Shown in pieces: positions 1 to 7,141 of a stretch of DNA of 24,966 bases. Origin of the DNA: a bacterium UBA2214 (lineage in GTDB: Bacteria > Zhuqueibacterota > Zhuqueibacteria > Residuimicrobiales > Residuimicrobiaceae). The notes under the pieces were generated by a model, which saw nothing but the letters and a program-made list of their open reading frames with translations, searched no databases and was not told where the DNA came from. How positions within the stretch are numbered: the first letter of the stretch is position 1; every line of letters begins with the position of its first letter. Where the stretch lies: positions 1 through 24,966 of the forward strand of contig DCUM01000154.1 in assembly GCA_002327255.1 (NCBI GenBank), written 5' to 3'. Position numbers and translations under genes: made by a program.

Positions 1-636
1 TATTGAACTATATTCTCCTAATCCCCTGGCGTTCCTCGGCGCTTTCCCGGCGGTTCATTCAGGTACGCATTTTTCGGATGATCCTGAATTAAACTTGAAA
101 ATTGATGAAGGGATGCCCTGACAATGCAGGCATAGATTAGCACGCGACTTTTTAACTTAGGCAGGCTGAAAGATGAGGATTGACAACTGGGCGTGGAATT
201 TAGCAGTCACTCAGTAATATGGCCTGGCTTGGATAGGGAGATTACTATTGTGCGCCCTGAAATCCAACTTTAAAGGACCTGTTGCTTTTAACGCTTTATC
301 ATGTTTCCCATTACCAGAATTTCTGCATTCATAAGTGAAACCCTGATTTGAAAAAATAGAATGTAACCATGAGACTATGCGGAGAGTAAGCAGGGGTTTG
401 TGGCTTATCATATTGAATTATAGTAAGTTTTGCATAATGAAGATGGATTTGATACCAGGCAGGCAAACGAGATTTGTGCAAAATAAATATAGCCGCTGCA
501 ATCTCTCGGCTGAATAAGAGGACGAGGCTCGGACTAGATATTTGCTTTATGAATTTGAAAAATGGAGAGGATCTGAACGATTAGATTATGAGGATATAGA
601 TTTTAGCTTCAGCAATATTAGTGATGGCAAGTCTGA
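1..636. other. AT-richer non-coding stretch, no convincing gene
   Basis: I see no gene here that I can support. The stretch is clearly more AT-rich than the DNA after about 2.7 kb. It contains a 7-bp inverted repeat, ATTCAGG at 57-63 and CCTGAAT at 83-89, separated by 19 nt. A 66-codon minus-strand frame at 211-411 has no recognisable family and no clear ribosome-binding site. A plus-strand frame open from about 347 is interrupted by TAA at 515-517 and ends with TGA at 656-658, inside the neighbouring terminator. It may be gene debris or simply chance. Confidence 0.5.
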
Positions 637-638
637 GG

Positions 639-674
639 AAAAAAATAGGCGTCAGTGATACTCCTGACGCCTAT
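639..674 (-). terminator. Intrinsic terminator of the sorting-domain protein gene
   Basis: A perfect 11-bp stem is formed by ATAGGCGTCAG (645-655) and CTGACGCCTAT (664-674) around an 8-nt loop. Read on the minus strand, it is followed at once by a run of seven T (the A-run at 639-645). It lies 24 bp past the stop codon of the minus-strand gene ending at 699. This is a textbook rho-independent terminator for that gene. Confidence 0.85.
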
Positions 675-698
675 CCGAAGTGAAAAAGACCCTTTTTC

Positions 699-1826
699 TT
701 ATTTTACAAATTGCATCTTGATCGTTTTTTGAAAATCATTAACCTGCAAGCGATAGAAATAAACGCCAGTGGGAACTGGCAATCCGGATTGATCATGCGC
801 ATCCCAGACCACCGAATGTTTCCCCGCATTGAGCTCCTTCTGAATGAGTTGTTTGACAACCTGTCCGCGTAGATTGTAAATTGTCAAGTCCACAAATCCT
901 GATTCTTTCAATTTGAAATCTATATTTGTTACCGGATTGAAAGGATTGGGATAATTTTGAGCAATTCCATAATGCTGCGGACTGGCAACTGTGACAGAAA
1001 CCGGACCATGCAACCTGATTTGTCCGGTAAAGTCAATTTCACCGAGTTTATAAAAATATACTTTGCCAACTTCGACTTGTATATCCTCCTGCTTGTAAGC
1101 CTGTCCTTCCGCGCTATTGCCCAGGCCGGAGATCATTTTAGTACTCATGCGGAGATAAGGCCCGTTTTCGCTCTCTGAACGATAGATGTAAAAACCCAGA
1201 TTATTGGTTTCCGAACTGGTCACCCAATCAAGTGAGACCGTTCCGTCAAATGAATTACATGCAAAAGAAGAGAGCTCAACAGGAACTTCGGTACCGACTG
1301 GAGAAAATACAAAATCATCCTTCAAATCAATATAGGTACTCCAGTCATATACGGAACTTACAATCGTCGACCATTCGATATTTCGTGGCAACATGGGGTC
1401 TAAAATGACGAATTTGATCCGACCCAATCGAGTGGAAGTAAGCGGGATAAGTAAACCACCCTCAGCTGGTGCTGTTGGTGAGCGTCCAATATTAATCGAT
1501 ACCAGATCCAAACTTGGGGGTTTTGTGGCAAAAGCATCAATATACCATCCTGGATATTCTGGATTGCTATCGTCCCAGGGGCCATCATACTCAGCTTCTT
1601 TGCCGACATATTGCAGGGCTTGCGAATTAAACGAAAAAGCAAAAGTTAATGACCCCAATTTAATCGCATTGGGCACCAGAGACCGAATATTAATGTCGAC
1701 AAAAAGATTATCGTCAATAAAAAACGGCATTAGCTGAGCTTCATAAACAGGTGCCTCTGTTTCAGCAATTGACGACGATACAAAAATCGTCATCACGACG
1801 AAGATGATTTTTAACAACTTTTTCAT
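699..1826 (-). CDS. Secreted protein with C-terminal (Por/T9SS-like) sorting domain
   Basis: This 375-residue protein starts with a signal peptide (MKKLLKIIFVVMTIFVSS, probable cleavage near SIA|ETE). Residues about 30-175 look like a cohesin-type beta-sandwich. Residues about 183-285 contain the VELSSF...LDWVTSSETNNLGFYIYRS pattern common in FCB surface proteins. The last 85 residues are a FlgD-Ig/Por-type sorting domain with NYPNPFNPVTNIDF, then TIYNLRGQ and PTGVYFYRL. Such domains in known families direct export by type IX secretion and surface attachment. A GAGAGAGG ribosome-binding site precedes the ATG. The gene lies 54 bp after a second secreted-protein gene on the same strand and may be cotranscribed with it, ending at the terminator at 639-674. 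The substrate or ligand cannot be told from sequence. No type IX secretion gene lies in this window. Confidence 0.85.
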   Translation of the reverse strand: MKKLLKIIFVVMTIFVSSSIAETEAPVYEAQLMPFFIDDNLFVDINIRSLVPNAIKLGSLTFAFSFNSQALQYVGKEAEYDGPWDDSNPEYPGWYIDAFATKPPSLDLVSINIGRSPTAPAEGGLLIPLTSTRLGRIKFVILDPMLPRNIEWSTIVSSVYDWSTYIDLKDDFVFSPVGTEVPVELSSFACNSFDGTVSLDWVTSSETNNLGFYIYRSESENGPYLRMSTKMISGLGNSAEGQAYKQEDIQVEVGKVYFYKLGEIDFTGQIRLHGPVSVTVASPQHYGIAQNYPNPFNPVTNIDFKLKESGFVDLTIYNLRGQVVKQLIQKELNAGKHSVVWDAHDQSGLPVPTGVYFYRLQVNDFQKTIKMQFVK

Positions 1827-1880
1827 ATGATACCTCTCTCTTTTAGATGCAAAGCCCTAAATGTTTATGAAAGGTCAAAG

Positions 1881-3311
1881 TCAACGTAACGGAAAACGAA
1901 TCTGTGTGACAAGCAAGTTATTGCGAAGGGTTGGATTAATATCCTCGCCGTAACTCACTACACCATTAAGCGTATGGTCCTGCCGGTAATAACCTTGCAG
2001 CGTATTGACAGGCAACATTGCAGAATACTCCTGTGCGAATGATATGACCGGCGCATTTGTCGCATCATTGATCCCGGTTTCACTCCCCATACGTCCACCG
2101 CCGTTACCACCGATAAGTCCATAGAAATTTATGAGCTGCGGCAGTCCGCCAACCAGTTTCCAAAGCTGCAAAACGCCATTATTATTATTGGGAGCGGGCC
2201 GATGTGCATTGAGAACATTGTCAATATTGGCAAAATCAAAATAGACATCACCGGTACCATAGCCGGTCAGCGTAGCCGTATTTACCGCGTTCTTGGACTG
2301 AGCTGGCAAATGATTCGGGTGCACTACGACAATCCAATAATTCCCGTTTGGCACTCCCATATCTACGCCTGGCAAACCATCTTCACCCATGATATAACCA
2401 TTTTTATCCACAAATCCTTGGCCGGCTATTACCGAAGTACCATCAATCGTCGAGCGCAAATGAAGCTCTATCCAATCGATAATGTCAGGATTATTGGCAT
2501 AACGCGTCGCCCAGGCTGTCGGATTTGTAATCGTCAAATATGTTGGCGGATTTGTGGCATTCAAGGCAAATGGTGTCAATCCAGGATCGCGAGCCATCAA
2601 GGCCGTCTTAAAATTGGCATTCTGTTTCATCACCCATGGCTGAGTATTCGAAGCATCCCAGGCGCCCTCCAGCATGACACGAGCATACACAGTTACGAGT
2701 GCCTCATAATGAACATAAATCCAGTCCGACACCGCCGGGGTGGAGGTGCCGCTGCCGGGAATGGTCGCAGCGACGATGTCCACATCGCCGTCGGCGCCAT
2801 TGTCGCCGCCGGCGCCGTTGGTATATTCGGTCCAGGCGCTGCTGTACCAGCGTTTCATGGCATACGGCGTTGTAACCCCGTTGGTCTCCGAGGCGTTGTA
2901 CGCAAAAGCCATGGTGGCATTGGTGATATTGGCGCCGCGGTTGGCAACGCGGTACCAGCGCACAAAATTGGGCGACGGCGTGTTGAAGGGATACTGCCAC
3001 GGCATGGTAAAGCGGGTGATGATGCCGTTGCGCGTGTTGGCCGGCATGGTCACGCCGGCAAATACGCTCGCGTTGTAATTGGAACAACTGACCCGGCCCA
3101 GCAGTCTGCCGGTGTTGCCGTCGCGGCCAAAATCGTACACATCTCCGTAAACGACCACCCGGCTCATGCTGTTGGTATCGGGTGCGGCCGGAGCGGTTAT
3201 GTAGGTGGTGATTTGCATGCCATTCTGCAGATAAACACTCACGGCATGTGACGGCGCCGCCACCAGACACAGTCCCAGCACTAAAGCAAGTAACAAAACG
3301 TTTTGTCTCAT
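1881..3311 (-). CDS. Secreted FCB-type surface protein of unknown function
   Basis: A 476-residue exported protein. The reading frame extends upstream to 3398, but the ATG at 3311 is chosen because AAGGAGGG (3316-3323) sits just before it and because it starts a clean signal peptide (MRQNVLLLALVLGLCLVAA, cleavage near SHA|VSV). Residues about 200-400 carry patterns frequent in secreted proteins of FCB bacteria: VYARVMLEGAWD, then DIIDWIELHLRS, GYIMGEDGLPG and GNYWIVVVHPNHLPA. I recognise the pattern but know of no defined function. The 5' part of the gene (about 2725-3311) is near 60% GC, while the 3' part is nearer 46% by eye. There is no C-terminal sorting domain like that of the gene downstream. 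It may share a transcript with that gene. Confidence 0.75.
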   Translation of the reverse strand: MRQNVLLLALVLGLCLVAAPSHAVSVYLQNGMQITTYITAPAAPDTNSMSRVVVYGDVYDFGRDGNTGRLLGRVSCSNYNASVFAGVTMPANTRNGIITRFTMPWQYPFNTPSPNFVRWYRVANRGANITNATMAFAYNASETNGVTTPYAMKRWYSSAWTEYTNGAGGDNGADGDVDIVAATIPGSGTSTPAVSDWIYVHYEALVTVYARVMLEGAWDASNTQPWVMKQNANFKTALMARDPGLTPFALNATNPPTYLTITNPTAWATRYANNPDIIDWIELHLRSTIDGTSVIAGQGFVDKNGYIMGEDGLPGVDMGVPNGNYWIVVVHPNHLPAQSKNAVNTATLTGYGTGDVYFDFANIDNVLNAHRPAPNNNNGVLQLWKLVGGLPQLINFYGLIGGNGGGRMGSETGINDATNAPVISFAQEYSAMLPVNTLQGYYRQDHTLNGVVSYGEDINPTLRNNLLVTQIRFPLR

Positions 3312-3315
3312 GTTG

Positions 3316-3323
3316 CCCTCCTT
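3316..3323 (-). promoter_or_regulatory. Ribosome-binding site that fixes the start at 3311
   Basis: AAGGAGGG on the minus strand lies 4 nt before ATG 3311. It decides between this start and the longer frame beginning at 3398, which has no comparable site. Confidence 0.7.
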
Positions 3324-3453
3324 GGAAGTGGATTGACATTCCTGAATTTTATGTAACCTGTTGTTTTGATTTTTCGTCCTCATGTTTGATTTCGGCATTC
3401 TGTGTTAGCACTCACAGTTATCGCAAACTCTGGCGCTTGCCGGGTTACGATGA

Positions 3454-3487
3454 TCACCACCAACACCGAATCGGTGTTACCTGGTGA
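3454..3487. repeat. Long imperfect inverted repeat upstream of the 1881-3311 gene
   Basis: An inner stem AACACCGA (3462-3469) / TCGGTGTT (3471-3478) is extended by an outer stem TCACCA (3454-3459) / TGGTGA (3482-3487) across a small internal loop. It lies about 145 bp before the start codon of the downstream secreted-protein gene. It could be an RNA hairpin in a leader or a dimeric protein-binding site. No T-run follows, so it is not a classical terminator. Confidence 0.5.
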
Positions 3488-3568
3488 TGGAACAGCCAAA
3501 CCCTCAGGTTGCGTTGTCATAAATACGTTCCACGCATCACAAAAATGTGACAGGGACAGGAATTCAGC

Positions 3569-3585
3569 CCGGCCTGACTTGCCGG
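3569..3585. repeat. Small GC-rich hairpin
   Basis: CCGGC (3569-3573) pairs with GCCGG (3581-3585) around a 7-nt loop. It is the third hairpin met when reading downstream from the adhesin-like gene. On its own it would be unremarkable, but it adjoins two stronger ones. Confidence 0.35.
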
Positions 3586-3589
3586 CGCC

Positions 3590-3623
3590 CCTGGCGGAGA
3601 CTCGCACGCGAGCCCCCGCCAGG
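3590..3623. repeat. GC-rich hairpin with nested stem
   Basis: CCTGGCGG (3590-3597) pairs perfectly with CCGCCAGG (3616-3623). An inner stem, CTCG/CGAG, closes a short loop. Its position downstream of the minus-strand adhesin-like gene suggests transcript-end processing or 3' stabilisation. There is no T-run. Confidence 0.5.
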
Positions 3624-3659
3624 AATCCGCTCCACTTCTGTACCGTAGAACAATATCCA

Positions 3660-3691
3660 TCTGGCGCGGCCCGGATGCGAGCCGCGCCAGA
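3660..3691 (-). terminator. Strong 11-bp hairpin just after the adhesin-like gene
   Basis: TCTGGCGCGGC (3660-3670) pairs perfectly with GCCGCGCCAGA (3681-3691) around a 10-nt loop, ending 9 nt past the stop at 3701-3703. Only a weak T-containing tract (ATGGATATTGTTCT) follows on the minus strand. A terminator or 3'-end protecting role is likely but not certain. Confidence 0.5.
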
Positions 3692-3700
3692 CCGGTTCGA

Positions 3701-4714
3701 TCAGTTCGTTGAAATCGTGAATTTGTTGCTGCCAGTAAAAACGACGATTTGATTCGTAAAAGTTTGCAGACCGGTTGCTGTCCAGGTGTTGGCACTATTC
3801 AGGTTGAGGGCCAGCGTATACGGAGCAGCCGAGGTGCCGGAGCCGGCGCGTATCAGGGTCGCATTGGTCGCGTTGGTCACTTCATTGCCGATGATACCGT
3901 CCACCTCCACAGTTCCCGTCGGCGTACCCCAGGTGCCGTTGTACGACAGGAACTGCCCGGAGGTGCCCTGTGTATTCGGCAGCGTGTAAGCATTCGTCGT
4001 GCCAATGCGGATCGACGAATTGAAGGTCTGCATCACCGTCCAGCTGTTGGCATTGGCCAGGTTCAGAGCAACCGTATACGGAGCGGCCGAGGTACCGGAG
4101 CCACCTCGCGTCAGGGTCGTATTGGTGACGTTGAGAATTTCATTGCCGATGATGCCGTCCACCTCCACAGTTCCCGTCGGCGTACCCCAGGTGCCGTTGT
4201 ACGACAGGAACTGCCCGGAGGTGCCCTGTGTATTCGGCAGCGTGTAAGCATTCGTCGTGCCGATGCGGATCGACGAATTGAAGGTCTGCATCACCGTCCA
4301 GCTGTTGGCATTGCCCAGGTTCAGAGCAACCGTATACGGAGCGGCCGAGGTGCCGGAGCCGCCTCGCGTCAGGGTCGTATTGGTGACGTTGAGAATTTCA
4401 TTGCCGATGACGCCATCGACCTCGACTATGGTGGATGCGGCCTGCCAGGTTGCATTACCACTCGCGTCAGACGTTAAGACATAGTTGTTTACCGGCGAAG
4501 TCGTCATTTGGAACGTCGCGGTCTTGGTCTTGCCATTGACGTCCAGTTTGGTAGCGGCATCCGGCGCGGTGGTGTTGATACCCACTGTCCCATTCTGCGT
4601 AATGTGCATCAGCACCTGCGGCGTGGCCGCACTGTTTTTGATTTGCAACTGCGCGAAGGCGCTCATGGCGAGCACCAACACGATAACGAACACAATCCCG
4701 ACTCGACTTGACAT
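3701..4714 (-). CDS. Tail-fibre/adhesin-like secreted repeat protein
   Basis: A 337-residue exported protein with a signal peptide (MSSRVGIVFVIVLVLAMSAFA). AAGGAGGAG (4721-4729) lies 6 nt before the ATG. After a short region with GTVGINTTAPDAATKLDVNG and YVLTSDASGNATWQAA, wording typical of tail-fibre-like surface proteins in FCB bacteria and phages, come nearly three copies of an 86-residue unit. Each unit starts near VEVDGIIGNE and includes GGSGTSAAPYT, then NTQGTSGQFLSYNGTW. The first two copies are nearly identical and the third is diverged and cut short, ending at ISTN. There is no chaperone-of-endosialidase domain, which often ends such proteins, and no sorting domain. A surface or fibre role is inferred from the repeats. 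The binding target is unknown. Confidence 0.75.
   Translation of the reverse strand: MSSRVGIVFVIVLVLAMSAFAQLQIKNSAATPQVLMHITQNGTVGINTTAPDAATKLDVNGKTKTATFQMTTSPVNNYVLTSDASGNATWQAASTIVEVDGVIGNEILNVTNTTLTRGGSGTSAAPYTVALNLGNANSWTVMQTFNSSIRIGTTNAYTLPNTQGTSGQFLSYNGTWGTPTGTVEVDGIIGNEILNVTNTTLTRGGSGTSAAPYTVALNLANANSWTVMQTFNSSIRIGTTNAYTLPNTQGTSGQFLSYNGTWGTPTGTVEVDGIIGNEVTNATNATLIRAGSGTSAAPYTLALNLNSANTWTATGLQTFTNQIVVFTGSNKFTISTN
3900..4415. repeat. Two tandem 258-bp repeats, about 98% identical
   Basis: Copy A (3900-4157) and copy B (4158-4415) are adjacent and in frame. I count six differences between them, at least four of them in third codon positions. A third, diverged partial copy lies at about 3786-3899. 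The near identity points to recent duplication or ongoing gene conversion inside the adhesin-like gene. Confidence 0.9.
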
Positions 4715-5038
4715 GTTACTCTCCTCCTTCGTTTTGCTATTGCGATGTTTGGCTATCCTGTTGTCGTTCTTTGTTGCCTTTGTTGTTCAGACGATCGAGA
4801 ATGATGCCGACAACCCCCGCAATCAGGCGGCTGTTCATCCCTGCCTTCTGGCATGGATAAACTGCACAGCCTACCAGGTTTCACCAGCAAAACAACAAAT
4901 ATTATGCCAAAAGAGAGTATGCTTTTAATTAATTGTTTACAATATATTTATAAATACCAACCCTGAAAGACAACTACCAAACTTGTCATTATTTCACGAC
5001 ACTCTGTCATATAAGATGTATCGTTTTTATTATGCCTA
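4715..5038. other. AT-rich leader region upstream of the adhesin-like gene
   Basis: No gene is supported here. Positions 4915-5035 are notably AT-rich and include tandem AT tracts and ATTGTTTACAAT (4931-4942), a short inverted repeat. Minus-strand CATAAT (4901-4906) and TATAAA (4947-4952) could serve as -10 boxes for the adhesin-like gene, but neither has a convincing -35 at normal spacing. I see no clear terminator for the nucleotidyltransferase gene that ends at 5039. Confidence 0.45.
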
Positions 5039-6250
5039 TCATGCGATACTATCTTCGCCTGTCAGATCATGCCGCACCACTTCTCCCGGACGCGTCATCT
5101 GCCCCGGCCAGAGCTTGCGACCCGGATAGATGCTGGTATGGATCCCCGTCCGCACCCCATCGGAGAAAATCGCGCCCAGCTTGCGCCGCCCCGTGCCGAC
5201 CCTCTTTCCTTTGATGACGGACTCTATATCTTTATCGTCATGCCGCACATTGGCGGTGATGGTGCCGGCACCCAGATTGCATCCCTCTCCCACCACCGAA
5301 TCGCCGATATAGGAGAGATGTGCGATGTGGCTGTTTCCCATCACGATGCTGTTTTTGATTTCCACTGCCTGCCCGATGCGACAGCCGTCCCCTATGGCGC
5401 TGAAACGGCGGATATAACAGTTGGGGCCGATATCGCAGTGTGCCCCGATCACCACCGGACCTTCGATATAGCTGCCGCTGCGGATCAGCGTCCCGGCGCC
5501 CACCTGCACCGGCCCCTTGAGCACGGCGCCGGGCTCCACCACTCCATGGATGGCGGTCTCATGCAGGGCGGACATCATGAATTCCTGATGTCCGAGCAAA
5601 TCCCATGCATAACCCGTCGGCAGCCAGAAACCGGTGATGGTTTCAATGATAAAATCGGCTTGACGGGCCCTGGCGAGAATGGCGCCGATGATCTCAATCT
5701 CACCGCGCTCGCTCAACGGCAAATTTTCGATCAGGTCGAAAATATCCGGCTCGAAAATGTAGCAGCCGATATTGGCCAGATTGCCCATGAAGGTATCAGG
5801 CTTTTCCACCATATCGATCAGCCGCTTGCGTTCATCCACGCGGCAGACCCCATACAGGGAGGGATCGGAAACCGCTTTGACCAGAGCCGCATAGGGATGA
5901 TCCATGAGTTTGATGAAATCCTCCCGGGCGAAAAGATCATCCCCATTCATCGCCACAAAACGGCCGCGTATATGCGGTCTGGCTTGCAGAATGGCGTGTC
6001 CGGTACCCAATTGCTCTTTCTGCTCCTGATAAATCAGACGCATGCCCCGATAACGCTCACCGAGGAGATCGCGAATCATCTCCTGCCGATACCCGGTGAT
6101 GAGAATGACCTCTTCGAACAGGCCTGCCATCTGATCCAGACTATGATGAATCAGCGGCCGGTTGACGATTGGCAACAGAGGCTTGGGGCGGGTGAGCGTC
6201 AGGGGATAGGTGCGCGTACTTTTGCCGGCAACCATCACAACCGCTTGCAT
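5039..6250 (-). CDS. GlmU-like sugar-1-phosphate nucleotidyltransferase with LbH acyltransferase domain
   Basis: A 403-residue two-domain enzyme. Residues 1 to about 230 form a nucleotidyltransferase fold with the activation loop AGKSTRTYPLTLTRPKPLLP (G-x-S-T-R in place of the usual G-x-G-T-R) and the metal-binding NGDDL. Residues about 245-390 are left-handed beta-helix hexapeptide repeats. They include AHLSYIGD, where His311 aligns with the catalytic His of GlmU acetyltransferase, then GAGTITANVRHDD where GlmU has GAGTITCNYDG. The family makes NDP-sugars from sugar-1-phosphates and NTPs, sometimes after N-acetylation, in the cytoplasm. UDP-GlcNAc synthesis is likely but the substrate is not proven. 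AAGGAGGT (6258-6265) lies 7 nt before ATG 6250. A GTG at 6253 is possible but too close to it. The gene is monocistronic here. Confidence 0.8.
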   Translation of the reverse strand: MQAVVMVAGKSTRTYPLTLTRPKPLLPIVNRPLIHHSLDQMAGLFEEVILITGYRQEMIRDLLGERYRGMRLIYQEQKEQLGTGHAILQARPHIRGRFVAMNGDDLFAREDFIKLMDHPYAALVKAVSDPSLYGVCRVDERKRLIDMVEKPDTFMGNLANIGCYIFEPDIFDLIENLPLSERGEIEIIGAILARARQADFIIETITGFWLPTGYAWDLLGHQEFMMSALHETAIHGVVEPGAVLKGPVQVGAGTLIRSGSYIEGPVVIGAHCDIGPNCYIRRFSAIGDGCRIGQAVEIKNSIVMGNSHIAHLSYIGDSVVGEGCNLGAGTITANVRHDDKDIESVIKGKRVGTGRRKLGAIFSDGVRTGIHTSIYPGRKLWPGQMTRPGEVVRHDLTGEDSIA

Positions 6251-6297
6251 CACAGTGACCTCCTTGTAATATGATCAACAGAACTCCCTCTACCCTC

Positions 6298-6326
6298 ATT
6301 TTACAAAAAGGCACACCGAGAAACAA
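6298..6326 (-). promoter_or_regulatory. Sigma70-like promoter for the nucleotidyltransferase gene
   Basis: On the minus strand, TTGTTT (6321-6326) is followed after exactly 17 nt by TAAAAT (6298-6303), 47 bp before the ATG at 6250. The -10 matches 5 of 6 bases and the -35 matches 3 of 6. Confidence 0.4.
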
Positions 6327-6664
6327 GGGATTTTCTTGCCTCTTTCAAGCAGGAACCAAACCATGCCAAAGAACAACGGCTCGTTTTTCCGCTCCTGGCT
6401 TTTAACCGCAAGGATCGCGAAATGACGGTTTTTTAGTCATATCGCCAGTGCAATGCCATCCATCACAAACAGGAAATTGCCACTTATTCTAATATTATCA
6501 ATTTTTTATATTTTTTGCTGTCTGCATGCTGCACTTACTATTACAAATACCATACCAAACAGACCATTCTTGACAAAAAACCCGGGGCATCGTCCCACAG
6601 CACAACGGGCAGGGATCGGGTTTTAATGGAGCGCTGCGCATGTGGTGAAAAATATAAAAAATGG

Positions 6665-6693
6665 TTGATTTTCATTGTGTTAAATCGTATATT
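6665..6693 (+). promoter_or_regulatory. Sigma70-like promoter upstream of the zinc-ribbon gene
   Basis: TTGATT (6665-6670) and TATATT (6688-6693) are separated by 17 nt. This would leave a leader of about 110 nt before the ATG at 6811. It is the best -35/-10 pair I found in the spacer. Confidence 0.35.
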
Positions 6694-6810
6694 TCCTCAC
6701 ACTATGCGGTATGTGCTCTCTTGATCATCCGGGTGCATGCTTTCCGGCAAGCCCCGATTATCCCAATCAAACTATCACATAACAGGGACTTCTGAGGTGA
6801 GGTAAGGGAA

Positions 6811-7002
6811 ATGGAAAAGGTGTTTCCAATCTGTTTGAAGTGCAAGGTGGGACAACTGATACCATTATCAGATTATGGACGCGATGGTGCACCGATTATG
6901 TACAAGGCCTGGGTGTGCAGCAATCCGGATTGTGGATTTAATCTGCGCATCGATAATGGCGAGGTGAGCCGGGGTAGAGAGATTAAAGAGTCCATAAAAT
7001 AA
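6811..7002 (+). CDS. Small zinc-ribbon protein
   Basis: A 63-residue protein with a CxxC pair (Cys8, Cys11) and a CxxxxC pair (Cys36, Cys41, in CSNPDC), 24 residues apart. This is the layout of a single zinc ribbon that binds one zinc ion. The charged tail (EVSRGREIKESIK) and lack of a signal peptide point to a cytoplasmic protein. GAGGTGAGG lies shortly before the ATG. The gene stands alone between its own promoter candidate and a terminator-like structure, so it is probably expressed independently. Similar tiny zinc ribbons often bind nucleic acids or accompany transcription or translation factors, but nothing here shows the partner. Confidence 0.75.
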   Translation: MEKVFPICLKCKVGQLIPLSDYGRDGAPIMYKAWVCSNPDCGFNLRIDNGEVSRGREIKESIK

Positions 7003-7039
7003 TCCGCTTCAAGTTCTGGCAGTATGGGCCATTCAGTCA

Positions 7040-7111
7040 GGGAGCGTCCCGAAAACCGCTGCGTGTCAGATCCGGCAGCGGCGCGGTTTCCGGTTTTGGG
7101 GCCTCCCTTTT
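7040..7111 (+). terminator. Composite hairpin terminator after the zinc-ribbon gene
   Basis: An inner perfect stem CCGCTGC (7056-7062) / GCAGCGG (7075-7081) lies within a looser pairing of CCCGAAAACC with GGTTTTGGGG. An outer stem GGGAG (7040-7044) / CTCCC (7103-7107) encloses both and is followed directly by TTTT (7108-7111). It ends 30 bp before the YbbR-like gene, so it would separate the two transcripts. Confidence 0.45.
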
Positions 7112-7141
7112 ACAGTATCTATTGATTTAGAATTCAACGCC

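Larger units (their letters stand above)
3312..3700. other. Spacer holding a series of inverted repeats
   Basis: No gene is supported between the two minus-strand secreted-protein genes. The spacer carries four GC-rich hairpins plus a small one, TCACA/TGTGA, near 3538-3551. The main ones are listed separately (3454-3487, 3569-3585, 3590-3623, 3660-3691). Several frames are open on both strands but resemble no family, have no good ribosome-binding sites and cross the neighbouring genes. Confidence 0.6.
6251..6810. other. Divergent intergenic region
   Basis: This AT-rich spacer lies between the divergent nucleotidyltransferase and zinc-ribbon genes. It holds a promoter candidate for each (6298-6326 minus, 6665-6693 plus) and an inverted repeat at 6417-6445. 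In that repeat GCGA and ATGAC pair with GTCAT and TCGC across one A-A mismatch, with a T-rich 9-nt loop. A 69-codon plus-strand frame at 6515 has no ribosome-binding site or family and is not annotated. Confidence 0.5.

Noticed and set aside
1..698. Possible insertion-sequence remnant in the AT-rich left end
   Set aside because: No transposase motif, terminal inverted repeat pair or target-site duplication can be seen.
2202..3251. Long plus-strand open frame (349 codons)
   Set aside because: It lies wholly antisense to the secreted-protein gene, has a composition typical of a shadow frame (Arg/His/Gly-rich) and shows no family signature.
3900..4415. Tandem repeats considered as a CRISPR or mobile element
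   Set aside because: The units are 258 bp, adjacent without spacers, in frame and protein-coding.
3749..4484. Plus-strand open frames with repeated sequence
   Set aside because: They are the complement of the 258-bp repeats of the minus-strand gene. The repeated appearance is inherited from that gene.
4485..4928. 147-codon hydrophobic plus-strand frame, looks like a membrane protein
   Set aside because: The first half is antisense to the signal-peptide end of the adhesin-like gene, which explains the hydrophobicity. It has no start signal.
5069..6274. 401-codon plus-strand frame
   Set aside because: It is antisense to the well-supported nucleotidyltransferase gene and His/Asp-rich without any motif.
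6515..6724. 69-codon plus-strand frame with two Cys pairs near the middle
   Set aside because: There is no ribosome-binding site, no family, and a promoter candidate for the next gene lies inside it.
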